Shown: positions 39,437 to 48,890 of the stretch, piece after piece
How the letters are laid out: each line of letters starts with the position of its first letter
Numbering within the stretch: the first letter of the stretch is position 1
Source of the DNA: Faucicola osloensis_C
Lineage (GTDB): Bacteria; Pseudomonadota; Gammaproteobacteria; Pseudomonadales; Moraxellaceae
DNA: 64,000 nt
NCBI GenBank assembly: GCA_019353055.1
Contig: JABAHL010000011.1
Span: 1 to 64,000 of the forward strand
Direction: 5' to 3'
Program-made: the position numbers and the translations under genes
The notes under the pieces: model-generated
Databases searched by the model: none
What the model saw: the letters and a program-made list of their open reading frames with translations, nothing else
Told to the model about the DNA's origin: nothing

Positions 39437-40147
39437 ATGACTGAAAAATGCCAAGCTGTATTGTTTGACCTTGATGGTACCTTGATTGATACGGCGCCTG
39501 ATTTTATTCGGATTATTAAGGTGATGTGCGCCAAACACCAGCACCCAGCACCCAGTGATACCGCCATTCGCGAGCAAGTTTCTGCAGGCGCCAGAGCCAT
39601 GGTCAAGCTGATGTTTGGCGAGCTTGCCGATGTGACTGAGGATGACCCAACCTTGCTGGCTTATCGGCAAGAGTTTTTGGACACCTATGAGGCTGATATC
39701 TGTGTTGATAGCCGCTTGTTTGATGGGCTTGATTCGCTGCTAAAAAACTTGGAATCACGTGGCATTGTATGGGGCATTGTCACCAATAAGCCGCGTTATT
39801 TGGCGGAAAATTTGTTAGAGAAACTTGAGTTAACTGAGCGCTGTGGGGTGCTGGTATGCCCTGATGATGTCAAACACACCAAACCTGACCCAGAGCCAAT
39901 GTATTTGGCAGTGGCGCGGTTGAATGAACAACTCGGGCATCAGCTACAGCCTGAAAATTGTGTGTATGTCGGTGACCATATTCGTGACATTCAAGCGGGC
40001 AATGCGGCGAATATGCGCACGATTTTGGCAGCTTATGGCTACATTCCCCCGGAAGACCAAGCGGATTTGGGCAGTTGGGGCGCAGACAACATCATCCATA
40101 GCGTCGCTGAATTGACCACTTTGCTTGGCGATTGGACGGATGCTTGA
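39437..40147 (+). CDS. mupP: HAD phosphatase, MupP/Gph type
   Basis: A 236-residue HAD phosphatase with the DxD motif VLFDLDGTLIDT (nucleophile Asp11, Asp13), GIVTNKPR (motif II) and motif IV YVGDHIRDIQAGNAA. By sequence it is of the phosphoglycolate phosphatase group. However, the position directly between ubiG and a YciK gene is that of Pseudomonas MupP, which dephosphorylates MurNAc-6-phosphate in peptidoglycan recycling. With anmK in the same window, I favour MupP; a Gph role (2-phosphoglycolate) remains possible. The ATG follows ubiG by 40 bases. Confidence 0.82.
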   Translation: MTEKCQAVLFDLDGTLIDTAPDFIRIIKVMCAKHQHPAPSDTAIREQVSAGARAMVKLMFGELADVTEDDPTLLAYRQEFLDTYEADICVDSRLFDGLDSLLKNLESRGIVWGIVTNKPRYLAENLLEKLELTERCGVLVCPDDVKHTKPDPEPMYLAVARLNEQLGHQLQPENCVYVGDHIRDIQAGNAANMRTILAAYGYIPPEDQADLGSWGADNIIHSVAELTTLLGDWTDA

Positions 40148-40259
40148 GCGGACACTTGAACTAGCGACTAGGCGGTTGATGCATAGACAAAGTGTTAACA
40201 ATTTGACCGATTTTTAGGAAATTTTTTAGCAAGCTTTTGAGAAAAATTTTGAGGAAACT

Positions 40260-41030
40260 ATGACTTTAGCAACGCATGATGATATCCGTAACTTTATCCC
40301 ACCTGCCGACTGTCTAAAAGGTAAAAATATTTTGGTCACAGGGGCAGGTGATGGCATCGGCAAAGCAGCCGCGCTAAGCTATGCAAAATATGGCGCGACC
40401 GTGCTACTACTTGGCAAAACCGCAAGCAAGCTTGAAGCCGTGTATGACCTAATTGAAGCAGAAGGCGGTGCTGAGCCTGCCATGTTACTGATGAATTTAG
40501 AGAGCGCAAGCTACACAGAAATGCAGCAATTGGCGATTTTGATTGAGCGTGAAGTCGGGCATTTGGACGGTGTTTTACACAATGCAGGGTTGCTCGGTGT
40601 ATTAACCCCGCTTGAGATGTATGACCCGATTATTTTTGAGCAAGTGATGAAAGTCAATTTTAATGCCACCTTTACCCTTACCCAAGCTTTGCTACCGCTA
40701 CTCAAATCTGCACAAAGTGGCTCAGTGGTGTTTACCTCTAGTAGTGTTGGCAGCCGTCCACGCGCGTTTTGGGGGGCGTATGCGCTGTCAAAATTGGCGG
40801 TAGAAGGGATGAGCGATATTTTCACCCAAGAAACCCAAAAGACCACCACCCTGCGCTTTAACTGCATCAATCCCGGTGCCACGCGTACCCAAATGCGTGC
40901 TGCTGCCTATCCGAGCGAAAACCCCAACACCTTGCTTGCGCCCGAAGACTTGATGAGTGCGTATGTTGCCTTGATGAGTGATGAGGCGGCAGGTATTAAA
41001 GGTCAGGTGATTGATTTACAGCCACAATAA
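40260..41030 (+). CDS. YciK-family short-chain dehydrogenase
   Basis: A 256-residue NAD(P)-dependent short-chain dehydrogenase. The cofactor loop is VTGAGDGIGKAAAL (TGxxxGIG), NAG is in LHNAGLLG, and the catalytic Ser-Tyr-Lys set lies in VFTSSSVGS and AYALSKLAVEG. It resembles YciK, an SDR of unknown substrate found beside mupP in Pseudomonas. The C-terminal region CINPGATRTQMRAAAYP is family-typical. It is 112 bases after the phosphatase gene. Confidence 0.88.
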   Translation: MTLATHDDIRNFIPPADCLKGKNILVTGAGDGIGKAAALSYAKYGATVLLLGKTASKLEAVYDLIEAEGGAEPAMLLMNLESASYTEMQQLAILIEREVGHLDGVLHNAGLLGVLTPLEMYDPIIFEQVMKVNFNATFTLTQALLPLLKSAQSGSVVFTSSSVGSRPRAFWGAYALSKLAVEGMSDIFTQETQKTTTLRFNCINPGATRTQMRAAAYPSENPNTLLAPEDLMSAYVALMSDEAAGIKGQVIDLQPQ

Positions 41031-41119
41031 AATGCCGCAATGACGGCGTTAATAAGCTATTGATATTTGATAAAACCACTACCATATTATAGTTAACTTA
41101 TTAAAATCTAAGGAAAAAT

Positions 41120-41386
41120 ATGGCAAGTGGTTGGGCTGCGGATGGCGCAGAAAACGAGCAAATTGAAGCGACTATTAATGATGCGATTGCACGGGCAAAA
41201 CGGGCATTGCCACAGGGCGAGAGCCTAACGCATTGTGAGGAGTGCGATGCTCCGATTCCTGAAGTACGGCGTCTTGCGATGCCAGGGGTGCACTTGTGCG
41301 TGCGTTGTCAACAATCGCTAGAGCAGCATCAGCAAAAAGTTGAGCTGTTTAATCGCCGTGGTAGTAAGGATAGCCAGTTGCGCTAA
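41120..41386 (+). CDS. DksA/TraR-family C4 zinc-finger protein (YbiI type)
   Basis: An 88-residue protein with the four-cysteine zinc finger C-E-E-C (about 40-43) and C-V-R-C (about 60-63) of the DksA/TraR group, in the short YbiI-like form (family motif CEECDAPIPEVRRLAMPGVHLCVRCQ). It lacks the long coiled coil of DksA that reaches the RNA polymerase secondary channel, so a DksA-like role is not assured. AAGG lies near the start, and it is the last plus-strand gene before a convergent phospholipase gene. Confidence 0.85.
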   Translation: MASGWAADGAENEQIEATINDAIARAKRALPQGESLTHCEECDAPIPEVRRLAMPGVHLCVRCQQSLEQHQQKVELFNRRGSKDSQLR

Positions 41387-41424
41387 GCGTATTGGCTAAC
41401 GCTGTCGTTCATAACAGTTACAGC

Positions 41425-43083
41425 TTATAAAAATTTTTCAATCGGCAGGTGCGATAGCATCCATACTAGCGTACGCTGCCAAGCCTTGGTATGTGGCTCT
41501 TCATCATACGTGACGATTTGACCGTTCTCGAGCGTTGACCACTGAATATTGTCATCTTTGAGCGACAAGGTGTAGCTGGTTGTTGGCAAGGCCTGCAAAA
41601 ATTCATTGCGGATTTTGTTGGCAAGTACAGGGTGGGCGATGGCAACGCCAAGTTCGGTATTGGTCAAGGCTGAACGCGGATCAAAATTGAACGAGCCGAT
41701 ATACACCTTTTCACCATCGCTTTCAAACGTTTTGGCATGCAAGCTGGTTGCAGAGCTTCCCGTCAAGTATGAATCACGCAGATTGTCTTTGATGGCATTG
41801 GGCTTTAGTTCATATAGCTTGACCCCAGCTTTGAGTAAGTCTTTGCGGTGTTTGGCATAGCCAGAATGCACGAGCTTGACATCGGTGGCGCTCATGGCAT
41901 TGGTCAAAATATTCACCGCTACGCCTTTTTTTGCAAGGTTGATAAAATAATCTTTGCCTTGCTGCGTGGGGACAAAATAGGCAGAGATTAAATTGAGTTC
42001 GCGGCTGATTTTACCTAAGCTTTGGTTGATGTCTAACCCTTGGGTGTTGGCTTCGTTGCCCAGTTTGTCAGGATTGTCCGTCAACAGCTGCACGCTTGCC
42101 CAGTAGAGCGGCAATTTTTGTTGTTTGATTTGGTTGACAAAGTCGATTGCCACCAAGCGCTTTAGATAGTCGTTTTTCAGCTTTAGCACCGGGTCAAGTT
42201 GTTGTGATGCGGGTTTGTCAGCTTTTTGGGTTTTTGGGGTAAATACTTGGTTTAGGGCGGATGTCTCAGGTTTTTTGACCAAATCGGTGATGGGAAAAGC
42301 CAGTTTATGGTTCCAATATTGGTCAAACGCTTGTGACATCTGCGGCACAATATGCCCAACCATCAGCACATCTAGGTCAGAAAATACCATCTCTTGGTTT
42401 AAAGAAAAATACTCATCCCCGATATTGCGCCCGCCTGTGATAGTGATTTGGCTATCAGCGGTGATGGATTTGTTGTGCATACGATGATTGAGCCGCTCAA
42501 AATCGCCCACAAACCCTAGCCAGCGCCACGAGCGAAAACGATTGGGGTTCATCAATCTTACTTCAATATTGGGGTGGTCATTGAGTACCCACAGCGTTGG
42601 GTCGAGACCCCGGGTATTGTTGTCATCTATCAATAATCGCACGCGCACACCGCGCTCTGCCGCTTCTTTGATGGCTTGGAACATCAGATTGCCAGTGATG
42701 TCGTTATTCCAAATATAATACTGCACATCTAGCGTTTTCTCTGCGGTGCTAATGAGCAGCATACGTGCGGCAAATGCATCCATGCCATCGGGCAAGGGAT
42801 AAACGCCCGTTTTTTGTGGATTGCTTTTAACCAATTCTGTGATGCCATCGGCCATGCTTTGCGAGCCAAATTGGCGAAAACGGCTGGAGGGCTCATCAGG
42901 TGGCATATCAGTTGCCACTGTTTTTTGATGGTCTTTGGTAATAACGGCGGTTTGGTAAGTGCTTGGCTTGCCCGTGTTGGCAGGCAGACGACCCCACCAG
43001 GCGATAAAAAACAAAATCGCCATACACACCAAAAACAGGCTGGCTAAAAAAATAAGACGACGTTTGAACAGGGGTCTTAGCAT
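41425..43083 (-). CDS. phospholipase D-family protein (cardiolipin synthase ClsC-like)
   Basis: A 552-residue protein with one N-terminal membrane helix (about 8-32, LIFLASLFLVCMAILFFIAWW) and two HKD motifs: HNKSITADSQITITGGRN and HAKTFESDGEKVYIGSFNFDPRS. It belongs to the phospholipase D superfamily, nearest the ClsC/YmdC type, which makes cardiolipin from phosphatidylglycerol and phosphatidylethanolamine. The ATG at 43083 has GGTGAG seven bases upstream; an in-frame TTG at 43104 is less likely. The second half also has a Gly-Asn region between motifs, as in ClsC. Confidence 0.88.
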   Translation of the reverse strand: MLRPLFKRRLIFLASLFLVCMAILFFIAWWGRLPANTGKPSTYQTAVITKDHQKTVATDMPPDEPSSRFRQFGSQSMADGITELVKSNPQKTGVYPLPDGMDAFAARMLLISTAEKTLDVQYYIWNNDITGNLMFQAIKEAAERGVRVRLLIDDNNTRGLDPTLWVLNDHPNIEVRLMNPNRFRSWRWLGFVGDFERLNHRMHNKSITADSQITITGGRNIGDEYFSLNQEMVFSDLDVLMVGHIVPQMSQAFDQYWNHKLAFPITDLVKKPETSALNQVFTPKTQKADKPASQQLDPVLKLKNDYLKRLVAIDFVNQIKQQKLPLYWASVQLLTDNPDKLGNEANTQGLDINQSLGKISRELNLISAYFVPTQQGKDYFINLAKKGVAVNILTNAMSATDVKLVHSGYAKHRKDLLKAGVKLYELKPNAIKDNLRDSYLTGSSATSLHAKTFESDGEKVYIGSFNFDPRSALTNTELGVAIAHPVLANKIRNEFLQALPTTSYTLSLKDDNIQWSTLENGQIVTYDEEPHTKAWQRTLVWMLSHLPIEKFL

Positions 43084-43121
43084 GATGGCACTCACCAAGG
43101 TCAATTAAGCCATAGGTTAAA

Positions 43122-44027
43122 TTAGTTAAATTGACGCCCAATAAATTTGACGGTTTCATCCTTGGCTTTTTTGACGGCAAGTTTGCGGTTTTGTCCCAGC
43201 AGTAATTTGATTTGCCACAGTTTTTCTTGATACAAGGTTGTTGCAGGCGTGTGATACATGGCATTGATGATGCGTTTGCTCGCCAAGACGGCATCGGGGG
43301 AGCGATTGCTTAATTCTGTGACCAAAGTTTTGGCAACTTCCATCGGTGTATCGCTTAGATGGCTGACCACACCATAGTCAAAGGCTTGCTGACCGTCAAA
43401 AATCCGTGCCGTCATCGCTAATTCCTTGACGATATCAGCGCGTAGCACCCCCATCGCAGACTGGGTCAGTCCCATGTCCGGTACCAGTCCCCATTTGGCT
43501 TCCATAATGGCAAATTGGCAATCCGCTGTGGCGATACGGATATCGGTCGCCAGTGCCAACTGTAGTCCTGCGCCAAGGCAATGTCCATGCAATACACTGA
43601 CGACAGGCATTGGTAGTTGTCGCCACACAAGGCACACTTTTTGAAATTTACTTTGAAACGGTTTAATAAGCTCCCAAGCGACCTGTTTTAGGTTTTTTGG
43701 GTTGTTTAAATCCGCCAAATCAATGCCGGTAGAAAAGCTTTTACCTTCACCTGCCAAAATCACCGCCCGCACGTCCGTCCATGTGGTGAGCAGGTGGGCT
43801 AAATCAATGAGTTTATCCATCAACGCAAAACTTAACGCATTGCGCTTATCAATCCGTGTCAGCCAAACAATGACGCTATCATCACCGCTAAGTTCCAACC
43901 GCACATCGGGCGCAAGGTTATCGTTTGCAGCTTTGATACGCTGCGCTAAAGATGAAGCAGTAGCACGCTGAGAAAATGGCAACAATCCTACACCCGGCAA
44001 TACTTTTGATACCGACAAAACCGACAT
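43122..44027 (-). CDS. enoyl-CoA hydratase/isomerase family (crotonase)
   Basis: A 301-residue crotonase-fold protein. Motifs: VWLTRIDKRNALSFALMDKL, AVILAGEGKSFSTGIDLADL, the oxyanion loop LPMPVVSVLHGHCLGAGLQLALATDIRIAT and MEAKWGLVPDMGLTQ. The catalytic glutamates of hydratases are not obvious (VPD-M-G instead of the usual LPG-x-G-G), so isomerase activity or another CoA reaction is possible. The ATG at 44027 follows AAGG by six bases; two other starts (44033, GTG 44060) lie upstream. N-terminal residues 1-45 are extra to the family core. It stands alone between gacS and a phospholipase gene. Confidence 0.85.
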   Translation of the reverse strand: MSVLSVSKVLPGVGLLPFSQRATASSLAQRIKAANDNLAPDVRLELSGDDSVIVWLTRIDKRNALSFALMDKLIDLAHLLTTWTDVRAVILAGEGKSFSTGIDLADLNNPKNLKQVAWELIKPFQSKFQKVCLVWRQLPMPVVSVLHGHCLGAGLQLALATDIRIATADCQFAIMEAKWGLVPDMGLTQSAMGVLRADIVKELAMTARIFDGQQAFDYGVVSHLSDTPMEVAKTLVTELSNRSPDAVLASKRIINAMYHTPATTLYQEKLWQIKLLLGQNRKLAVKKAKDETVKFIGRQFN

Positions 44028-44219
44028 ACGCATCCTTAAAATTTGACCAACCCAATACACTTAAAAAAATGTTGCGAGAACGCAATGGTTTGCAATCATT
44101 AATCTCACTTTACTGATTTTGTTGGTTGGGCACAAGAGGCGATATCAGACGATACGTTTAAGAAAGGTAACGTGAAATGGCAATCATGTCAAACCTAGGC
44201 GGCATTGTGGTGATGGGCG

Positions 44220-47200
44220 TCAAATCATCTTCCAAGTCATGTCGTTTTCTTTGAGCTGGGCATATTTGAGTGCAGGGAATTGACTCAAATCAGCCTGTGC
44301 CAAGTTATCGAGCGCTTGGAGCATTTGCTCATAATAAGGCGCCAAAATGGCAAATTGCGCAGGCGAGCTATTATTGATATTTAGCAAGCACTTGTCTTCA
44401 AGATTTTGACTGGCTTGGCGTAGCTGTGGTACGCCCGTATAACGACTCGCCCCTAAAATGCGATGCGCCGCGTGGGACAAGGCTTGCCTGTCGTGGCGCT
44501 GCCAAGCCTGCTGCAAGTCACTTTTTTCCTGCTCAATTGATTCAATCAGCAAGGTAATTAAATTGGCTGCCAAATCAGGCTTACCTGCTACCCGCATCAC
44601 CGCATCATCCCAATCAATAACAGCAAGATTTGCTAGTGACTCAGCGCTATGCTGACTGCTGACCGATGGTAGGCTTGGCAGATTAGCGTTGTCATCGGCG
44701 GTAGTCGCTGAGGCGGCTAATGGCGTATGAGCAAATACGGCACTCTCTTTGGGGGTTGCAGGTGCAGTACGCGGGTGATTTGCCCCAGACGCTATAGACG
44801 CTATAGACGCTATAGACGCTATCGACCGCGCCGAGATGGGTGAGTTGCTAGCAGATTTGCCAGAAACCACATCAGCGGACACGGACGTGCTGTGTTTACC
44901 CAACCAGCGTTGCAGGATTTGTAATAACTGGGCTTGACTGATTGGTTTGCCCACATAATCGTCAATCCCCGATGCCAATAATTTATCGCGTTCATCCGAT
45001 AGACTATGTGCGGTCAGTGCAATAATCGGAATATGTTGATTTCCTGCTTGCGTTTCAACCTTACGGATTTGGATGGCGGCTTCACTGCCTGACATTCTTG
45101 GCATTTGAATGTCCATAAAAATCAAATCCACGGCGGTATCGCTTTGCGCCTGGTGGGTGGTGATGTATTCAATGGCATCAAACCCACTATTAACCGTCAC
45201 TACATTAATGCTCAGTTCAGCCAATAAGGCTTCTAGTACCAACAAATTGGGCAGATGGTCATCCACGGCAAGCACAGTAAAGCCGTGCCACTGCGGCAGT
45301 GTTGGCTCTTGGCTGTTGGCAGAATTGCTATCGAGCAGCTGATAAAGTTGGCGACGATCGAGCGGCTGATACAAGGCTTGTGCTTGGTAACGCGACAACA
45401 ATTCTGGCTCAAGATTGACTTGATAGCCAAATAGTAGCAATTTACCGGCATAATGTAAGCGTACTTGTTTGAGCAGCGATGTGGTATCCTCAGTGGTACC
45501 ATTGTCCACGATGACCCAATCCCAATGATTGCCTGTTTCTTTGAGCGATTCAAGTAGGCTTGCTAGCGTACTTGCGGTAGTAATGGCAATCGGTAATTCA
45601 CGCAGCGAGCCTTTTAACACTTGTAAGCTTGCAAGATGGTCAATCCAAACCAAAATATTTACCGCAGTAGTGGTATCAGCCGCTATATAACCGGCATCAG
45701 TTTTTGGCGGGACGATGGCGGGCAACTGCCAAATGGGGTCATGGATAAGCAGCCGCTGCTGTTCTTGGTTACTGATGCTCATCGGCAAGGTAAACCAAAA
45801 CGTCGTGCCTTTGATTTTGTGCGATTGGCTCGCATCACCCGCTTGCTCAGTGGCGTTGTCATAAAAACCAATATTGCCGCCCATCAGATAGGTGAGCTGT
45901 TTTGAAATCACCAACCCCAACCCCGTACCGCCGTACTGGCGAGTAATCGAAGGATCGCCTTGGGAAAAACTTTGGAACAGCACTTTTTGATGCTCAGGCG
46001 AAATCCCGCGCCCTGTGTCTTGCACACTGATATGAATTAAATCATCGATGTCCTCATCCAAACTGACCCGCACAATGACCTCGCCATCATCGGTAAATTT
46101 GATGGCGTTATTGACAAGATTGGTCAACACTTGCTTGGTGCGTAACGCATCCCCCACCAGATAATGCGGCACATCGTCATAGAAGAACACCGCCAGGCGT
46201 AAATCTTTCTCTGCCGCCAGTGGCGATAGCATATCCACCACATCGTAGATACTGGCATACAGGTCAAATTCATGACTATCCAGTACCAGTTTACCGGCTT
46301 CAATCTTAGAAAAATCAAGCACGTCATTGACCAGTGCTAATAGGTGCGCTGAAGACTTACGAATCGTTTGCACGTACAAGTCTTGCTCAGCATTTAAGCC
46401 GCCATGACGGGATAATAGGTTGATAAAGCCATCAATACTGTTAAGTGGGGTGCGTAATTCGTGGCTGATATTGGCTAAAAATGCCGATTTGGTTTGACTG
46501 GCTGAAACCGCGGCATCACGCGCATTGCGAATTGAGATGTTTTGCATTTCCATCTCGTCAAAAGCCAATCGCAAATCATCTTCGGTCTGCTCGGCGTGAT
46601 TTTTGAGTTCTTGGAAACTTTTATGCAGACGTCTTAAGGTCTTGACCAAATCCTGTTGCAGTTGGTTGATTTCACCACTGGCGTTGATGGTCATCGGTTT
46701 ATACAGGTTGTTGGCGTTGGTGCGCTGCAAATGTAACCGCATCTCATAAATCGGCGCAATCCAGCGTCTAGCATATATGTGGGTGGTCAATAGCAGCAGT
46801 AAAATAGTAAAGAGTCCGGTAATCGCTAACGCTAACATCACTTGATAGCGAGCCACTTGTAGCGGCTCATTATCAATATTGACAATAAGCCACAAGGTCG
46901 GTAGTGGGGCAGTCGCATTGGCGGGCGGGCTTAGTACCAATTTTCGACCAAATAAACTACTACCCTTGCTATTAAACAGGCTGTTGGATTGGGTGTTGAG
47001 CTGCGTCAGCAAATAAGTTTGCTGCGTATTGCTTTGCGCCTCAAGGTGGCGTCCCAAAAAAGGCAACAAGCGCGGATTGGGCTGTTGTGACAAATCCCCA
47101 AAACTGACCAACACTTTACTTTGTTCGTTGACAATCGCTACGCCTTGCAAGTGTTTGTCGTTGATGGCATTTTGTAGGGCAAATTTCACATTGTCTTGCA

Positions 47201-47549
47201 GTGTCGCCAATTCTTTGGGTGACAGCTCAGCTTTATTTGCATTATCTTTATTTAAGCTGCCTTTATTTAAGCCATCTTTATTTGAGTGATTATCGCTATT
47301 AGGCTGAGTGCTAGTTGTAGATAGCGCTTGGTTGATTTTAATCAGATTCGTCTGCATAGAAGCGGCGACAGGCTGTAAAGTCAGCAGCAAATTATCGGCG
47401 GTTGATTGCTGAATGGTACGCGCAGCACGGCTGGTATCCGATAACACCAAAAAACCACCCGTCAAGGCGAGTACGCTAATCGGCAAAAACACCAACAGTA
47501 TCAACTGTCCATAAGCGGTGGAGAAATCCAAGTGAAATCGTTTGCTCAC
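44220..47549 (-). CDS. gacS: hybrid sensor histidine kinase GacS/BarA
   Basis: A 1109-residue tripartite kinase, probably partner of a GacA/UvrY regulator in the Gac/Rsm control of secondary metabolism. In order: membrane helix (16-34), periplasmic sensor part with a four-unit repeat (about 85-106) and to about 240, second helix (about 240-262), HAMP (to about 320), HisKA with SHELRTPLNS (His363), HATPase (NLVNNAIKFTDDGEV, GTGLGLVIS), degenerate receiver-like part (625-740), true receiver (phospho-Asp813 in FMDIQMPRMSG), Ser/Ala-rich linker, and an HPt domain with His1029 in AHRILGASRYTGV. It starts with GTG (AAGG upstream). It is divergent from cysM, the usual Pseudomonadales arrangement. 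Confidence 0.93.
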   Translation of the reverse strand: MSKRFHLDFSTAYGQLILLVFLPISVLALTGGFLVLSDTSRAARTIQQSTADNLLLTLQPVAASMQTNLIKINQALSTTSTQPNSDNHSNKDGLNKGSLNKDNANKAELSPKELATLQDNVKFALQNAINDKHLQGVAIVNEQSKVLVSFGDLSQQPNPRLLPFLGRHLEAQSNTQQTYLLTQLNTQSNSLFNSKGSSLFGRKLVLSPPANATAPLPTLWLIVNIDNEPLQVARYQVMLALAITGLFTILLLLLTTHIYARRWIAPIYEMRLHLQRTNANNLYKPMTINASGEINQLQQDLVKTLRRLHKSFQELKNHAEQTEDDLRLAFDEMEMQNISIRNARDAAVSASQTKSAFLANISHELRTPLNSIDGFINLLSRHGGLNAEQDLYVQTIRKSSAHLLALVNDVLDFSKIEAGKLVLDSHEFDLYASIYDVVDMLSPLAAEKDLRLAVFFYDDVPHYLVGDALRTKQVLTNLVNNAIKFTDDGEVIVRVSLDEDIDDLIHISVQDTGRGISPEHQKVLFQSFSQGDPSITRQYGGTGLGLVISKQLTYLMGGNIGFYDNATEQAGDASQSHKIKGTTFWFTLPMSISNQEQQRLLIHDPIWQLPAIVPPKTDAGYIAADTTTAVNILVWIDHLASLQVLKGSLRELPIAITTASTLASLLESLKETGNHWDWVIVDNGTTEDTTSLLKQVRLHYAGKLLLFGYQVNLEPELLSRYQAQALYQPLDRRQLYQLLDSNSANSQEPTLPQWHGFTVLAVDDHLPNLLVLEALLAELSINVVTVNSGFDAIEYITTHQAQSDTAVDLIFMDIQMPRMSGSEAAIQIRKVETQAGNQHIPIIALTAHSLSDERDKLLASGIDDYVGKPISQAQLLQILQRWLGKHSTSVSADVVSGKSASNSPISARSIASIASIASIASGANHPRTAPATPKESAVFAHTPLAASATTADDNANLPSLPSVSSQHSAESLANLAVIDWDDAVMRVAGKPDLAANLITLLIESIEQEKSDLQQAWQRHDRQALSHAAHRILGASRYTGVPQLRQASQNLEDKCLLNINNSSPAQFAILAPYYEQMLQALDNLAQADLSQFPALKYAQLKENDMTWKMI
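44788..44823. repeat. coding 9-bp tandem repeat, four units, gacS linker
   Basis: GACGCTATA occurs three times and GACGCTATC once (44788-44796, 44797-44805, 44806-44814, 44815-44823). They encode the Ile-Ala-Ser string in the linker between the receiver and HPt domains. Copies are exact, so copy number is likely variable; the reading frame is kept. Confidence 0.95.
47231..47290. repeat. coding 15-bp tandem repeat, four units, gacS sensor
   Basis: Four 15-bp units beginning CTTTATTT (47231-47245, 47246-47260, 47261-47275, 47276-47290) are adjacent. On the minus strand they encode SNKDG, LNKGS, LNKDN and ANKAE-like segments in the periplasmic sensor region, after the first membrane helix. Confidence 0.9.
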
Positions 47550-47927
47550 ATTGCTAGCCTTGCATCAGCCTAATTTAGGCATCTGATTTTTTATCAGGGT
47601 TTTGGGGTATAGCGTTTCATTTTATAGGATTTTAGCCAATTTTGCTTGTGCCGCTAGGGTTTTTGTTTCAAGTAAATTTTTGACAAGTGTATACCCCAGT
47701 AAAAAATCGAGATAAAATCAGATGAGGTAGCGGTGGAAAAATGGCTGGCACAATAATCATGATTCGCCACTGACGGGTGATACGAATTTTGCTAAACTAC
47801 GCGCGCAATCCAAAAAATTTACTGTTAAAAAAACTAATCAACGCTAGCTAATCTATAAGCTAGACTAAATGCGTCTGCTCAAAATTCGTATTATCAAAAG
47901 TTCATGGCCAAAAACTAAGGTTGTCTT
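47550..47927. other. 378-base divergent spacer gacS/cysM
   Basis: No gene or RNA found. A TTGACA sits at 47680-47685 but lacks a fitting -10, and a 10-bp palindrome AATCATGATT occurs near 47756. Promoters of both genes are expected here but could not be fixed. Confidence 0.5.
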
Positions 47928-48851
47928 ATGACCCATAATAATTTCATCACTGAAACCAGCACGCTCAATGACTGCATTGGACATACGCCACTGGTCAGGC
48001 TAGCGCGATTTGCACCGCAAACTGACCAAGGCACAGCCACCCTGCTTGCCAAACTTGAAGGTAACAATCCAGCGGGCTCAGTGAAAGACCGCCCTGCGTT
48101 TAATATGTTTTATCAAGCGGAACTGCGTGGCACTATCAAGCCAGGCGACACCATCATTGAGGCCACCAGTGGCAATACAGGCATCGCCCTTGCCATGGTC
48201 GCGGCAATGCGCGGCTATGCTATGACGCTGATTATGCCTAGCAACTCTACCCAAGAGCGTAAAGACGCGATGGCAGCGTATGGGGCGACATTAATTGAAG
48301 TCGATAACATGGAGTCGGCACGCGACCTTGCCCAGCAAATGCAGGCAGAAGGCAAAGGCATCGTACTCGACCAGTTTAACAACCCTGACAACAAACAAGC
48401 GCATTATCTGACCACAGGTCCTGAGATTTGGCAGCAAACGAATGGCACAATTACCCACTTTATTAGCTCAATGGGTACCACAGGCACCATCATGGGCGTG
48501 TCCAAATACCTAAAAGAACAAAACCCAAACGTGCAAATTATCGGTTTACAACCCGCTGAAGGCGCTAATATCGCAGGGATTCGCCGATGGCCAGCCGCCT
48601 ATTTGCCAAAGATTTTTGAGCCAAGTTTGGTGGATAGGGTGATGGACATCGAGCAGCACGATGCGGAAGTGTTTATGCGTAAGCTTGCCCGCGAAGAAGG
48701 GATTTTTGCGGGGGTATCATCAGGTGGTGCGGCGTGGGCAGCTTACCAAATCGCTAAAGAACACCCGGATGCGGTGATTGCATTTATCGTCTGTGACCGT
48801 GGCGATCGTTATCTATCAACAGGGTTGTTTGGTGTTAAAGATGATGCTTAA
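47928..48851 (+). CDS. cysM: cysteine synthase B
   Basis: PLP enzyme forming cysteine (or S-sulfocysteine from thiosulfate) from O-acetylserine. The 307-residue protein has the PLP lysine in NPAGSVKDRPAFNM, the ATSGNTGIALAMVAAMRGY loop, the phosphate-binding SMGTTGTIMG and, at the C-terminus, GVSSGGAAWAAYQIA. It is the CysM rather than CysK type as judged by the start (IGHTPLVRLARFAP) and its place beside gacS. AAGG lies eight bases before the ATG. Confidence 0.94.
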   Translation: MTHNNFITETSTLNDCIGHTPLVRLARFAPQTDQGTATLLAKLEGNNPAGSVKDRPAFNMFYQAELRGTIKPGDTIIEATSGNTGIALAMVAAMRGYAMTLIMPSNSTQERKDAMAAYGATLIEVDNMESARDLAQQMQAEGKGIVLDQFNNPDNKQAHYLTTGPEIWQQTNGTITHFISSMGTTGTIMGVSKYLKEQNPNVQIIGLQPAEGANIAGIRRWPAAYLPKIFEPSLVDRVMDIEQHDAEVFMRKLAREEGIFAGVSSGGAAWAAYQIAKEHPDAVIAFIVCDRGDRYLSTGLFGVKDDA

Positions 48852-48890
48852 TACCCAATAACCTAAAGCAGAAACTAACAAGGAAGTATT

